A stretch of DNA of 64,000 nt, from contig NZ_JAAGLT010000003.1 of NCBI RefSeq assembly GCF_010548275.1, positions 186,001 through 250,000 on the forward strand. Reading direction: 5' to 3'. The position numbers and the translations under genes were made by a program. Every line of letters begins with the position of its first letter. Within the stretch, counting starts at the first letter, position 1. This document shows positions 54,334 through 63,235 of the stretch, one piece after another. Source of the DNA: Streptomyces sp. SID12488. GTDB taxonomy: Bacteria; Actinomycetota; Actinomycetes; Streptomycetales; Streptomycetaceae. The notes beneath the pieces are model-generated. The model was not told the DNA's origin. It ran no database searches and saw only the letters and a program-made list of their open reading frames with translations.

Positions 54334-56070
54334 GTGACCGGGCGGAGGCGACGGGCTCCTGAGCGGAAACGGAAACGGGGTCTGAGCGGGAAGACGTACG
54401 GACAGGGGTCCGGGTTGCTTCTCGGGGCCGGTGTTCTCGTCGCGGCCGGTGCGGTGGGGGTGACCGTCGCCTTCTGGCCGGTCGGCAGCACGGGCACCGA
54501 TACCGGTGACGACACCGGCAGGGACATCGCGTCGACCGGCGCGGCGCGCTCCTCGGACGTGGACGCGGATGGAGGGGACAACTCCGCTTCCACCGCCTCC
54601 CGCGCTCCTTCCCCCGCCCCCTCTCCCGCCCGCGTCTACCCCCTCTCCAAGACCCCCCGCACCATCCCCGCCGTACGCGAGCACGTACCCGCCCGGGGTC
54701 CGGGCTGGCGCCCCGTCTCGACGTCCCGGGTGGTGGTCACCGCCGGCGGCCTCGCCGACGAGGGGAAGCTGCTCGCCGGTGAGCTGCGGATGACGTACGG
54801 CGGTACCGTCGCCCCCCGTGCCGGGGACGTCCAGCTCAAGCTGGACCCGGGACAGGCGGCGAAGGGCCCCGAGTCCTACACCCTCACCGTCAAAAGCGGC
54901 CGTGTCACCGTGGCCGCCCCCGCCGAAGCCGGCGTCTTCTACGGCACCCGCACCCTCAAGCAGGAGGTGGCCGGCGGGAGCACCGCCTCCGAGGGCGTCG
55001 TGCGCGACCGGCCGGCCAAGGCGCAGCGCGGGCTGATGCTGGACATCGCCCGCAAGCACTTCACGGCGGCCTGGATCGAGGACCGCGTCCGTGAGCTGGG
55101 CGACCTCAAGTTCAACGAGCTGGGCCTGCACTTCTCCGACGACCAGGGCTTCCGGATCGCCTCCGACACCCACCCGGAGGTCGTCTCCGGGGACCACCTC
55201 ACCAAGGCCGAGGTCCGCCGCATCCTCGCCCTCGCCGCGAGCCGTCACATCACCGTCGTGCCCGAGATCGACTCCCCGGGCCACCTGGGCGCGGTCCTCG
55301 CCGCCCACCCGGACCTCCAGCTGAAGAACGCGCAGGGCACGGCGGCACGCGGGGCGATCGACATCTCCGAACCCGGGGCCGCGAAGATCGTCGACGACCT
55401 GCTGGGCGAGTACGCCGACCTCTTCCCGGGCGCGTCCTGGCACCTGGGCGGCGACGAGTACCGGGCCCTGGCCGTGTCCAACCCGGCTGCCTCCTACCCG
55501 CAGCTCGCCGCCGCTGCCACCGCGAAGTACGGATCCGGCGCCGACGTCTCCGACCTCGCGACGGGCTGGCTCAACGACCGCGCCGCGACCGTCCGCGCCC
55601 ACAACCGGACGAACCTGCGCGCCTGGAACGACGGCTTCTACAAGTCGAGCTCGGTCCAGCCGGGCAAGGACATCCAGGTCGCCTACTGGACCGGCAAGGA
55701 GATCGGCGCCCGCCAGCCGACCGCCTATCTGAGCGCGGGCCGCAAGGTCGTCAACTACAACGACGAGTACCTGTACTACGTGCTCGGGCAGCCGAACACC
55801 TTCGTCTATCCCACCGGCGAGCGGATCTACAAGCAGTGGACCCCCCGGGTGCTGCGCGGCAGTACGGCAGTCTCCGCGTCGTACGACGGGCAGATCCTCG
55901 GCGGGGTCTTCGCCGTCTGGTGCGACCTCGCCGGGTCACAGACCCAGAACCAGGTGGCCGCCGGGATACGGATGCCACTGCGGGCGACCGTGCAGAAGCT
56001 GTGGGATCCCCGGGCCCAACCGCCCCTGTCCTGGACCGATTTCAAGAAGCTGGCGACCCGGTTGGGCTGA
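54334..56070 (+). CDS. GH20 beta-N-acetylhexosaminidase
   Basis: 578 residues from a GTG. A basic N-terminus and one helix (SGLLLGAGVLVAAGAVGVTV) act as signal or anchor. A Ser/Pro linker is followed by the GH20b domain and the catalytic barrel. Key segments are RGLMLDIARKHF, LHFSDDQGFRI, VPEIDSPGHLGAVL and WHLGGDEYRAL, with the Asp-Glu catalytic pair. It would release N-acetylglucosamine from chitin oligomers or glycans outside the cell. It is divergent from the OHCU gene. Confidence 0.95.
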   Translation: MTGRRRRAPERKRKRGLSGKTYGQGSGLLLGAGVLVAAGAVGVTVAFWPVGSTGTDTGDDTGRDIASTGAARSSDVDADGGDNSASTASRAPSPAPSPARVYPLSKTPRTIPAVREHVPARGPGWRPVSTSRVVVTAGGLADEGKLLAGELRMTYGGTVAPRAGDVQLKLDPGQAAKGPESYTLTVKSGRVTVAAPAEAGVFYGTRTLKQEVAGGSTASEGVVRDRPAKAQRGLMLDIARKHFTAAWIEDRVRELGDLKFNELGLHFSDDQGFRIASDTHPEVVSGDHLTKAEVRRILALAASRHITVVPEIDSPGHLGAVLAAHPDLQLKNAQGTAARGAIDISEPGAAKIVDDLLGEYADLFPGASWHLGGDEYRALAVSNPAASYPQLAAAATAKYGSGADVSDLATGWLNDRAATVRAHNRTNLRAWNDGFYKSSSVQPGKDIQVAYWTGKEIGARQPTAYLSAGRKVVNYNDEYLYYVLGQPNTFVYPTGERIYKQWTPRVLRGSTAVSASYDGQILGGVFAVWCDLAGSQTQNQVAAGIRMPLRATVQKLWDPRAQPPLSWTDFKKLATRLG

Positions 56071-56190
56071 AAGCGGCTGGACGGACGGGCCGGGCGAACC
56101 ATAGGTTCCGCACGAGTAGCACACGTATTCGTGTGTTCGGCGTGGCCCTGGGGAGGGGCGGCGCCCGGCTTCTTGTCCCGGGGGATCCGC

Positions 56191-57033
56191 ATGATCTGCA
56201 AGCACTGCAAGCTGTCCACGGCCGCGACCCCCGAGGGTCTGTGCTGGGACTGTGCCGACGCCACCGACGAGCCCAGGTCCGGGCGCACGTTCGCGTCCCA
56301 GCCCGTGCCCTCGGCACCGCCCGTACCCACTGGTCCCTCCGGTCCCGTCGTCCAGCCGCACGGACCGGCCTCGCTGCGCTCGCCGGTCGGACTCGGCAAG
56401 GCCGTCGCCGTACTGCTCGGAGTGGTCCTCGCCAGTGACCTCTTCGCCGTCTACGCCGGCATCAACATGTACGACACGATGGGCTCCCTCGCGGACGACG
56501 GCCTCGGCTACGGCGGCTACAACGCCCTCATGCGCCGCGCCGACCACGCGGACACGCTCTACGCCGCCGCCGGAGTCGCGCAGACGGTGACCTTCGTCGC
56601 GACGGTCGTCTTCTACCTGGTCTGGTTCCTGCGCGTGCGGGTCAACGCCGAGGTGTTCAACCCGTTCGGGCACAGCATGAAGCGCGCCTGGGCGGGCTGG
56701 GGCTGGTTCGTGCCGGTCGTGAGCCTGTGGTTCCCGCGCCGGATCATGCTGGACATCTGGGACGCGAGCACTCCTGCCGACGCCCGTGCCTCGCACGCGC
56801 TCGTCAACGCCTGGTGGACGCTGTGGCTCGTCGCGCTCCTCACCAACAGGCTCGGGTCCAGCGGGTACGACCGCGCTGACACGGCGGAGGAGATCCAGTA
56901 CGCCACCGGCCAGGTGCTCTTCTCCGACGCCGTCGACATCGTGGCAGCCGTCCTCGCGATCCTCGTGGTGCTCCGGCTGACCCGCATGCAGCACGAGAGG
57001 GCCCTGCACGGCCCCGTGCCCCCGGCCATCTGA
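56191..57033 (+). CDS. DUF4328 membrane protein with N-terminal zinc ribbon
   Basis: 280 residues from ATG 56191. A zinc-ribbon-like ICKHCKLSTAATPEGLCWDC opens the protein. A Pro-rich linker and four to five membrane helices follow, with the DUF4328 signature FNPFGHSMKRAWAGWGWFVP, then VSLWFPRRIMLDIWDAS. It is a common Streptomyces family of unknown function. No operon partner is evident. Confidence 0.88.
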   Translation: MICKHCKLSTAATPEGLCWDCADATDEPRSGRTFASQPVPSAPPVPTGPSGPVVQPHGPASLRSPVGLGKAVAVLLGVVLASDLFAVYAGINMYDTMGSLADDGLGYGGYNALMRRADHADTLYAAAGVAQTVTFVATVVFYLVWFLRVRVNAEVFNPFGHSMKRAWAGWGWFVPVVSLWFPRRIMLDIWDASTPADARASHALVNAWWTLWLVALLTNRLGSSGYDRADTAEEIQYATGQVLFSDAVDIVAAVLAILVVLRLTRMQHERALHGPVPPAI

Positions 57034-57121
57034 CGTCCGATTGTCGGAGCTATGGCCAACTCGCTCGTGTCTGTGGTGTATTCGGCGCGGGCAGAGCGAG
57101 CAGAACCGAAACGCCAGGGGG

Positions 57122-57670
57122 ATGGCATTGGGTTACTGGGGCTACTTGATCGTGGGCAGGAGCGAGCGTCCGCTCGCGGAGACCGACGCCCTGCGCGCGG
57201 TGCGCGGTGCGCTGACCTCGCGCGAACGGCGGGACGACGGCTGGCAGGTGTGGGAGTACCCGAGCGGCGACGGTGACGTCGGCAGCATGAACACGCTCGC
57301 CATGGAGACCGGCGCGCCCGCGCTCTTCGGGTACGTCATGGACAGCCACTGTGTGGTGCTGGAGGCGGCGGCGCCCGCGAGCGGGGCGTGGACCACCTGT
57401 CTGGCGCGCGAGGCCATGGCCGGGTACCTGGGCGCCGGGCAGGGCGAGGGGGAGGGAGAGGCCGAGGGCGAGGAAGGCGCCGGGCTCACGCTCGACGACT
57501 ACTTCCTGGAACCCGGCGACGCCGCCGAACGCGCGGTCGGCTGGGCCGCCGAGGCGGGTCACACGGTGAACGCCGCGCCGCTCCTCGACGTACTGACTTC
57601 GGAACCCGACCCGTTGGCCGAAAATCTGTTCTTCCGGTTCCTCGACCGACTTGGTGTTCTGCCCCTGTGA
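57122..57670 (+). CDS. Hypothetical soluble protein
   Basis: 182 residues from ATG 57122 with GGGGG just before it. It begins LGYWGYLIVGRSERPL, has conserved-looking VWEYPSGDGDVGSMN and GYVMDSHCVVLEA, a Glu/Gly-rich insertion (GEGEGEAEGEEGAG) and a helical C-terminus. I do not recognise the family; codon bias supports a real gene. It has no membrane segment or signal. Confidence 0.7.
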   Translation: MALGYWGYLIVGRSERPLAETDALRAVRGALTSRERRDDGWQVWEYPSGDGDVGSMNTLAMETGAPALFGYVMDSHCVVLEAAAPASGAWTTCLAREAMAGYLGAGQGEGEGEAEGEEGAGLTLDDYFLEPGDAAERAVGWAAEAGHTVNAAPLLDVLTSEPDPLAENLFFRFLDRLGVLPL

Positions 57671-57745
57671 CACTCCGGGTACTTTGCACGCAGCTAGGGA
57701 AAGTACGGGCTCCGTAAGGGATGGCGCCCTCGGAGGGAGGCGTGC

Positions 57746-58363
57746 ATGAGCCTGGTGGAACTGATTGCCGACGCCGACGAGCGTGGCCTGACGGTCAGCG
57801 GACTGGCTTGTTTGGACCGGTGTGTGTCTCTCCTGGGCGGTGACGACGAGAGCCTGCGCCCCCTGTGGACCAGCCTCGCCGACGGCAGCGACGCGGAGGA
57901 GTGGGCGACCCGCCTGGAACAGACCCGGGTCAAGCTCGGCCGCGAGGAGGTCGCCGACGCCGACGACCCGGCCGCCCTTCGTGCCGCGCCTCCGGCCGTC
58001 CCCGTGGCCTCCGCCGAGGGTGAGGCCACCCTCCTCGCCCGGCGGATGCTCGCCACCGCCCCCGCCAACCGGTCCGCCGCCGAGGTGCGTGCATGGGCCG
58101 ACGACTGCTCCGTCGCCGCTCTCCGTATCCACCGGCTCCTGGACGCCTCCGCCTCCGGCCCGTCCTCGATCGACTCCCACCGTGAAGGCCGTACGGAGGG
58201 CATCCCGCCCCTCGTGGCGGCCGAACTGCGGCGTCAGATCACCGTCCTGGAACTGCTCGCCGGACACGGTTCCGGCGGACTGCGGCAGGCGCTGGCGGTG
58301 TCGACGGAGGGGCGGCGCGTCCTGCGCGCGGTGGTGTCGAGACGGGCACGCGGACGGGCCTGA
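57746..58363 (+). CDS. Hypothetical helical protein
   Basis: 205 residues, all-helical and acidic: SLVELIADADERGLTVSGLA, DRCVSLLGG, and a C-terminal RRQITVLELLAGHGSGGLRQA. It has a good Shine-Dalgarno (GGAGG) before ATG 57746 and normal codon bias. It lies 75 bases after the previous gene and may be co-transcribed with it. No domain was recognised. Confidence 0.7.
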   Translation: MSLVELIADADERGLTVSGLACLDRCVSLLGGDDESLRPLWTSLADGSDAEEWATRLEQTRVKLGREEVADADDPAALRAAPPAVPVASAEGEATLLARRMLATAPANRSAAEVRAWADDCSVAALRIHRLLDASASGPSSIDSHREGRTEGIPPLVAAELRRQITVLELLAGHGSGGLRQALAVSTEGRRVLRAVVSRRARGRA

Positions 58364-58779
58364 GCGCCAGGGACGACCACCCGGCGCTGTCCATGAGCGC
58401 GCCGACCACGTCAGCCGCGCCGGTCCCCGCACTGGAGGTGCCGACTGGAAAGGCACGGGGTTGGCGTGGGCGTCGCGACTGGGGCAACGGCGCGAACGAC
58501 ACGAGCGGCGACGGAGGGTCCCGCAGTCCGCCGATGGCAACGACCGGGGCCGCCACCCCCCACAGGAGAGGCCCCGGCCGTCGCGCGGCACGGGCCGCGC
58601 GGCGGCCCGTATCTCCTACAGCGTCGCGGGTGCGTTTTCTGTCACACCGTCACCGGATCACGAGTTAGTTGCACGTTGTACGGACATGGACGAGGAACGC
58701 TTTCACGCCGTAACGTGCTTTTCGCTACAGGCTGCGGACGACAGGCAACTGCATCCACTGACGTCTTGAGGTGTGCGCG
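58364..58779. other. Intergenic region upstream of the second ECF sigma gene
   Basis: About 415 bases. The first 240 are extremely GC-rich and could hold a short frame (58393-58668), but it has no ribosome-binding site or codon bias and I do not call it. The last 150 bases are less GC-rich (CGCCGTAACGTGC, CTGACGTCTTGAGG) and probably contain the sigma-gene promoter. Confidence 0.5.
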
Positions 58780-59442
58780 GTGCAGGGGGACGACGCGGAG
58801 CTGACCACCGCGGTGCTTGCGGCACAGACCGGGGACGAGACCGCGTTCCGGACTGTGTACCGCTCGGTGCACCCACGGCTGCTCGGGTATGTGCGGACAC
58901 TGGTCGGCGACCCGGACGCCGAGGACGTGACGTCCGAGGCCTGGCTCCAGATCGCCCGTGACCTGGACCGGTTCAGCGGAGACGCGGACCGGTTCCGGGG
59001 CTGGGCCGCCCGGATCGCCCGCAACCGTGCCCTCGATCACATACGGATGCGTGGGCGCCGCCCCGCCATAGGCGGTGACGAGACCGAGCTGTCCGGTCGG
59101 CCCGCCGACTCCGACACGGCGGGCGAGGCCATGGAGTTGCTGGCCACCGACAGTACCCTCTCCCTCATCGCCCAGCTTCCGCAGGACCAGGCCGAGGCCG
59201 TCGTCCTGCGGGTGGTCGTCGGTCTCGACGCCAAGACCGCCGCCGAGACCCTCGGCAAACGCCCCGGAGCCGTCCGCACGGCGGCGCACCGAGGGCTGAG
59301 ACGGCTCGCGGAGCTGCTCGGCGAGGACCCGGACGCGACCGACGCGCTCGACGCGCTGCCGCCCCCACGGGAACCGCACGGACGTGCGGTTTCGTCGGCC
59401 GGTGTGACGCATACGCGTTCGCGGACGCAGAAGGACATGTGA
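58780..59442 (+). CDS. ECF RNA polymerase sigma factor (second)
   Basis: 220 residues from GTG 58780, placed eight bases after GAGG (GTG 58771 is an alternative). Region 2 reads VGDPDAEDVTSEAWLQIARD, WAARIARNRALDHIR. Region 4 reads LIAQLPQDQAEAVVLRVVVG and AAETLGKRPGAVRTAAHRGL. It overlaps the next gene by one base (TGATG), so the downstream membrane protein is probably its antagonist. It lacks the promoter type seen at the first ECF locus. Confidence 0.92.
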   Translation: MQGDDAELTTAVLAAQTGDETAFRTVYRSVHPRLLGYVRTLVGDPDAEDVTSEAWLQIARDLDRFSGDADRFRGWAARIARNRALDHIRMRGRRPAIGGDETELSGRPADSDTAGEAMELLATDSTLSLIAQLPQDQAEAVVLRVVVGLDAKTAAETLGKRPGAVRTAAHRGLRRLAELLGEDPDATDALDALPPPREPHGRAVSSAGVTHTRSRTQKDM

Positions 59443-60617
59443 TGGCCGACGACGACCCGTACAGGTGGCTGGACCGCGCTGCGGCGGAGCGTTTGCTGAG
59501 CGGGGAACCGCTGGAGCCTTCACTGGAGTCCGCCGGTCCCGAAGCCCGTGACCAGGCCGAGCTGATCGCCAAGACCCTGGGCGCGCTCTCCGTGGACACT
59601 CCGCCGGGCAGCGCCGAACTCCCGGGCGAGGCCGCCGCGTTGGCCGCTTTCCGCAAGGCCCGCCCGGCCCCGGACCTCACCACCGTTGCCCCCGCGACCG
59701 CCAGGCCGTCCGCGTCGGACCCGGGCTCGGACCTGGGCCTCGTACGGGTGGGCGCGTTCGGGCGTTCCGGTGCCTCCCCCCGGAGTGGCGCCCGTGCGGC
59801 CCGCTGGGGCCGTCCCCTGAGGCTGGGGCTCGGTGCCGCGCTGGCCGTCGGCATGGTCGGCTCGGTCGCGATGGCCGCCGGCGTCGGGGTCCTGCCGAAC
59901 CCGTTCGGCGGCGACGAGCCGGGCCGCCCCGACGCCACAGTGTCGGCCGGCGCGTCACGCGACCCCGTGCAGGCCTCGCCGTCGCCGGACGTGACCCGGG
60001 GCAAGGGCGTCCCGTCCGACAGGCCCGACAGCACGGCCGGGAGCTCCTCCGGCAAGGGCACCGCGGGGGGCGACGAGCCCCAGGACAGCGAGGCCGGCGA
60101 GGGACAGGGGTCCCACTCCGACCCGGGCCGGCCCGGAGACTGGCGCAGCGCACTCGCCCTGTCCTGCCGCGACATGCGCAGCGGCAAGAAACTGGAGGCG
60201 GAGCGCAGACGGGCGCTGGAGAAGGCGGCCAAGGGTTCCGGGAAGGTGCCGCAGTACTGCGAGGACACCCTGAAGGACGAACCGTCCGTCCGCTCGAACG
60301 CCGACCCGGGCACCGGCAGCGGGGTGGGCAGGGGAGACACCGGTGCCGAGGACGGCCAGAACGGCGCCGGTGACACCGGAGGCACGGGCAACGGCTTGAG
60401 CGGCGGCGACGGCAATGGCGGTGGCGGTGGCAATGGCCACGGAAACGGCCACGGGAGCGGCAACGGCAACGGCGGGGGCCACGGCAGCCGGGCCGTGGCG
60501 AAGCCGACACCCACCCCGACGACCTTCACCGCGCTCAGGGCGGACGAGCCCCGGTACCAACCGGCGCCGAACCCCGCCCCGTCGTACGGAGTCCTGCCGC
60601 TGCCGACGGCCACCTGA
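59442..60617 (+). CDS. Single-pass membrane protein coupled to ECF sigma, Gly/Asn-rich outer part
   Basis: 391 residues. The first 125 residues are cytoplasmic (DPYRWLDRAAAERLLSGEPL and a helical stretch suited to binding sigma). A membrane helix lies at about 128-150, then an outer region with ALSCRDMRSGKKLEAERRRA and a cysteine pair (SCRD, YCED). From about 310 there is a Gly/Asn/His low-complexity run (GNGGGGGNGHGNGHGSGNGN), ending in a Pro/Thr tail. It is an anti-sigma candidate by position and topology. The low-complexity DNA at about 60380-60480 is a likely site of length variation. Confidence 0.82.
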   Translation: MADDDPYRWLDRAAAERLLSGEPLEPSLESAGPEARDQAELIAKTLGALSVDTPPGSAELPGEAAALAAFRKARPAPDLTTVAPATARPSASDPGSDLGLVRVGAFGRSGASPRSGARAARWGRPLRLGLGAALAVGMVGSVAMAAGVGVLPNPFGGDEPGRPDATVSAGASRDPVQASPSPDVTRGKGVPSDRPDSTAGSSSGKGTAGGDEPQDSEAGEGQGSHSDPGRPGDWRSALALSCRDMRSGKKLEAERRRALEKAAKGSGKVPQYCEDTLKDEPSVRSNADPGTGSGVGRGDTGAEDGQNGAGDTGGTGNGLSGGDGNGGGGGNGHGNGHGSGNGNGGGHGSRAVAKPTPTPTTFTALRADEPRYQPAPNPAPSYGVLPLPTAT

Positions 60618-60883
60618 GCCCGTACGCCCGGCAGCGAACCTCTCCGCACCGCAGTGCGCCGCTCCGACCTGTGCGGACGCGCGCCAGTGAAGTTCTCAGG
60701 TGCCGGGTGTGACACTTTCGGCGGCGCCGACGCAGTAGACAGTGAGCCGACTGGTCATCGGTTCCTCGCACAGAGCCGGGGGTTCCCCCCGTACCTTCGG
60801 CTCGTGCACCTGGCGCGGGCGGGACACGTTCCCCCGGTCCCGTCCGCGCCCCAGATCATCCTCACCGCCGCAGGCTCACGGGC
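60618..60883. other. Intergenic region between convergent genes
   Basis: About 265 bases between the Gly/Asn-rich membrane protein and the L,D-transpeptidase. No gene, clear terminator or repeat recognised. Confidence 0.45.
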
Positions 60884-61756
60884 TCACCAGTAGATGACGA
60901 CCTTGTCGCCGGTGCTCACCTCGGCGAAGATCGCGGCGATCGCCGTCTCGTCCCGGATGTTCACACAGCCGTGCGAGGCGCCGCCGTAGCCGCGGGCCGC
61001 GAAGTCGGCGGAGTAGTGGACCGCCTGGCCGCCGCTGAAGAACATCGCGTAGGGCATGGGGGAGTCGTAGAGCGTCGACACGTGGTGCCGTGACTTCCAG
61101 TAGACGCTGAAGACGCCCTCCCGGGTCGGCGTGTACTGGCTGCCGAACCGCACGGCCACCGTCGAGACGGTCCGGCCGTCGATCATCCAGCGCAGCGTCC
61201 GGCTCGTCTTGCTGATGCACAGCACCCGGCCCCTGAGACAGCGCGGATCGGCGTAGGCGGCCGGCTGGCCGCCCATCAGATACAGCTCCCACTGTCCGGG
61301 CTCGTGCGTCATCCGCAGCAGCCGCTGCCAGGTGACCGTGTCGGTCCGCCCGGTGCGCGGCAGCCCGCGCTTGCCCTGGAAGCCCTTGACGGCGTTCTCC
61401 GTCAGATCGTCGTACGACCCGGTCGGCCCGTCGTAGAGCCAGGCGACCTGACGCAGCCGCGCCTGGAGTTCCCGCACGTCCCGCCCGCTGTCACCACGCG
61501 ACCAGAGAACGGTGGCGGGCGGGGAGGGAGCGGGGTCCGCCTTCTTGGGTGTGGGTGTGGGTGTGGGCGCCGGTGTGGCCGTGGCGCCGGGTTTGTCGTC
61601 GGGCGGGTGTGAGACCTGGATGTGCACAGGCGACCGCGGGTCACCGTCCGGGTCGGTGGTCTGCAGAGTGCAGCCGCCCACGGCGAGAGCCGTGAGAACG
61701 GCGAACATCACCTTTCGCATGCCCGTAGTACGCAAGCCGGACCCCCCGAAGCTCAT
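60884..61756 (-). CDS. Lipoprotein L,D-transpeptidase with peptidoglycan-binding domain
   Basis: 290 residues from ATG 61756. The signal ends in a lipobox (LTALAVGGC), so it is a lipoprotein; a shorter start at the RKVMF methionine is also possible. A Pro/Thr repeat linker (PTPTPTP) is followed by a PG_binding_1 domain (GDSGRDVRELQARLRQ, GSYDDLTENAVKGFQ) and a YkuD domain with AVHYSADFAARGYGGASHGC then VNIRD, including the catalytic HGC. It makes 3-3 cross-links in peptidoglycan. Confidence 0.93.
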   Translation of the reverse strand: MSFGGSGLRTTGMRKVMFAVLTALAVGGCTLQTTDPDGDPRSPVHIQVSHPPDDKPGATATPAPTPTPTPKKADPAPSPPATVLWSRGDSGRDVRELQARLRQVAWLYDGPTGSYDDLTENAVKGFQGKRGLPRTGRTDTVTWQRLLRMTHEPGQWELYLMGGQPAAYADPRCLRGRVLCISKTSRTLRWMIDGRTVSTVAVRFGSQYTPTREGVFSVYWKSRHHVSTLYDSPMPYAMFFSGGQAVHYSADFAARGYGGASHGCVNIRDETAIAAIFAEVSTGDKVVIYW

Positions 61757-61961
61757 CACCTGACCCCCGTGCAAGTTACGCCGAGGAACCCACCATGACG
61801 CGTGTGTCGGCATCAGGACTACCCGTCGAACCGGTGTACAGGCCCGCCGCGCCTTCCGATGTCCTCTGAGCTGGGCAATTCTTCCGAATGGGTGATCGGA
61901 AGGGGAAAGCGCACGCCCCCGGTTACTCTCGTGAAGTGTGAGCCCTGCCAAGGAGGATGCC

Positions 61962-62540
61962 GTGGCCGTACTGCAACACGAGCTGACGTTGGGCGAAGCC
62001 GCCGACCAGCTCTCCCGTGCACTGCCTGGGCACCGCGTGGAGATTCTCCAGGGGAGGCTCACTGTGACACCGCCGCCGGACGGCTCGCACGCGCTGTCGT
62101 TGACTTGGCTTGTCGAAGCATTCGGAGGGGCTGGAGCCCGGAAGGCCGGGCTCAGGTATGTCCAGGGCATCGGCCTGTGGCTTCCTACTGCGGCCGATGA
62201 CTACTCGATCCCCGACTTCTCCGTCGTCGACGAGGACTTCCGGGACGCCCTCGTCCAGAAGAACTGCTACGCCCCGAATGTCTTCCGCCTGATGGTGGAA
62301 GTGACGTCCTCGAACTGGTCCGACGACCTCGGCCCCAAGGTCGAGTGCTACGCCGAAGCCGGCATTCCCGTCTACATCGTGGTCGACCGCAAACACGACG
62401 AGGTGCTGCTCTACCAGGACCCGGTGAACGGGAAGTACGACGTGCCCCAACGCTTCAAGCGTGGCCAGGACTTCCCCGTCCCCGAATCTGTCGGTGTCAC
62501 CCTCGGCCTTTGCGTGGACACGCTCCTCGACGGCGACTGA
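61962..62540 (+). CDS. Uma2/DUF820 family putative endonuclease (second copy)
   Basis: 192 residues. The start was set at GTG 61962, five bases after AAGGAGG; the GTG at 61938 would place that site inside the gene. Family residues are YSIPDFSVVDEDF (Asp), LMVEVTSSNWSDDLGPKVEC (Glu, then Lys), and YAEAGIPVYIVVDR. It is a distant paralogue of the protein at 43260. No conserved neighbour. Confidence 0.88.
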   Translation: MAVLQHELTLGEAADQLSRALPGHRVEILQGRLTVTPPPDGSHALSLTWLVEAFGGAGARKAGLRYVQGIGLWLPTAADDYSIPDFSVVDEDFRDALVQKNCYAPNVFRLMVEVTSSNWSDDLGPKVECYAEAGIPVYIVVDRKHDEVLLYQDPVNGKYDVPQRFKRGQDFPVPESVGVTLGLCVDTLLDGD

Positions 62541-62587
62541 CCGAAATCCCAACCCGGATTGTCGTACCCCCGTGCGACACTCCCCCC

Positions 62588-63235
62588 ATGTTCGGCGTAA
62601 CCGACCTCCCCACGTATCTCACCGGCCTGGTCCTGATCGTCCTGCTGCCCGGCCCCAACTCCCTCTACGTCCTGTCCGTCGCCGCCCGCCGTGGCGTCCG
62701 CGTCGGATACACGGCCGCGGCGGGCGTCTGGTGCGGGGACATCGTGCTGATGACCCTCTCGGCGGCCGGGGTGGCCTCGCTGCTCCAGACGAACGCCCTG
62801 CTGTTCGGGATCGTGAAATTCGCGGGCGCCGGTTATCTGACGTGGCTCGCGATCGGCATGCTGCGCGCCGCCTGGGGCATGTGGCGCACGCGGCGGGCAG
62901 AGGCCGAGGTCCAGGAAGCGCTCGTCGGCGCCGACGAGCGGCCCTATCGCCGTGCCCTCGTCATCAGCCTCTTCAACCCGAAGGCGATTCTCTTCTTTGT
63001 CGCCTTCTTCGTGCAGTTCGTCGACCCCGGATACGCCTACCCGGCCGTCTCCTTCGTGGTCCTCGGCGCCTTCGCCCAGCTCGCCAGCTTCCTCTATCTC
63101 ACCGCGCTGATATTCGGCGGGACCAGGCTGGCTGCCGCCTTCCGGCGCCGTCGGAGACTGTCGGCGGGGGCGACCTCGGCGGCGGGCGCGCTGTTCATCG
63201 GCTTCGCCGTGAAGCTGTCGCTGGCCGGTTCCTAG
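62588..63235 (+). CDS. LysE/LeuE family amino-acid exporter
   Basis: 215 residues with six hydrophobic helices. The family signature near the N-terminus is VLIVLLPGPNSLYVLSVAAR, and ISLFNPKAILFFVAFFVQFV lies in the second half. A charged cytoplasmic loop lies between helices 3 and 4. It probably exports leucine-like or other amino acids by proton motive force. Its stop codon overlaps the stop of the convergent gene. Confidence 0.93.
   Translation: MFGVTDLPTYLTGLVLIVLLPGPNSLYVLSVAARRGVRVGYTAAAGVWCGDIVLMTLSAAGVASLLQTNALLFGIVKFAGAGYLTWLAIGMLRAAWGMWRTRRAEAEVQEALVGADERPYRRALVISLFNPKAILFFVAFFVQFVDPGYAYPAVSFVVLGAFAQLASFLYLTALIFGGTRLAAAFRRRRRLSAGATSAAGALFIGFAVKLSLAGS

Noticed and set aside
58393..58668. 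Short frame in the gap before the second ECF sigma gene
   Set aside because: Arg/Pro/Ala composition typical of non-coding GC-rich DNA; no Shine-Dalgarno and no similarity recognised.
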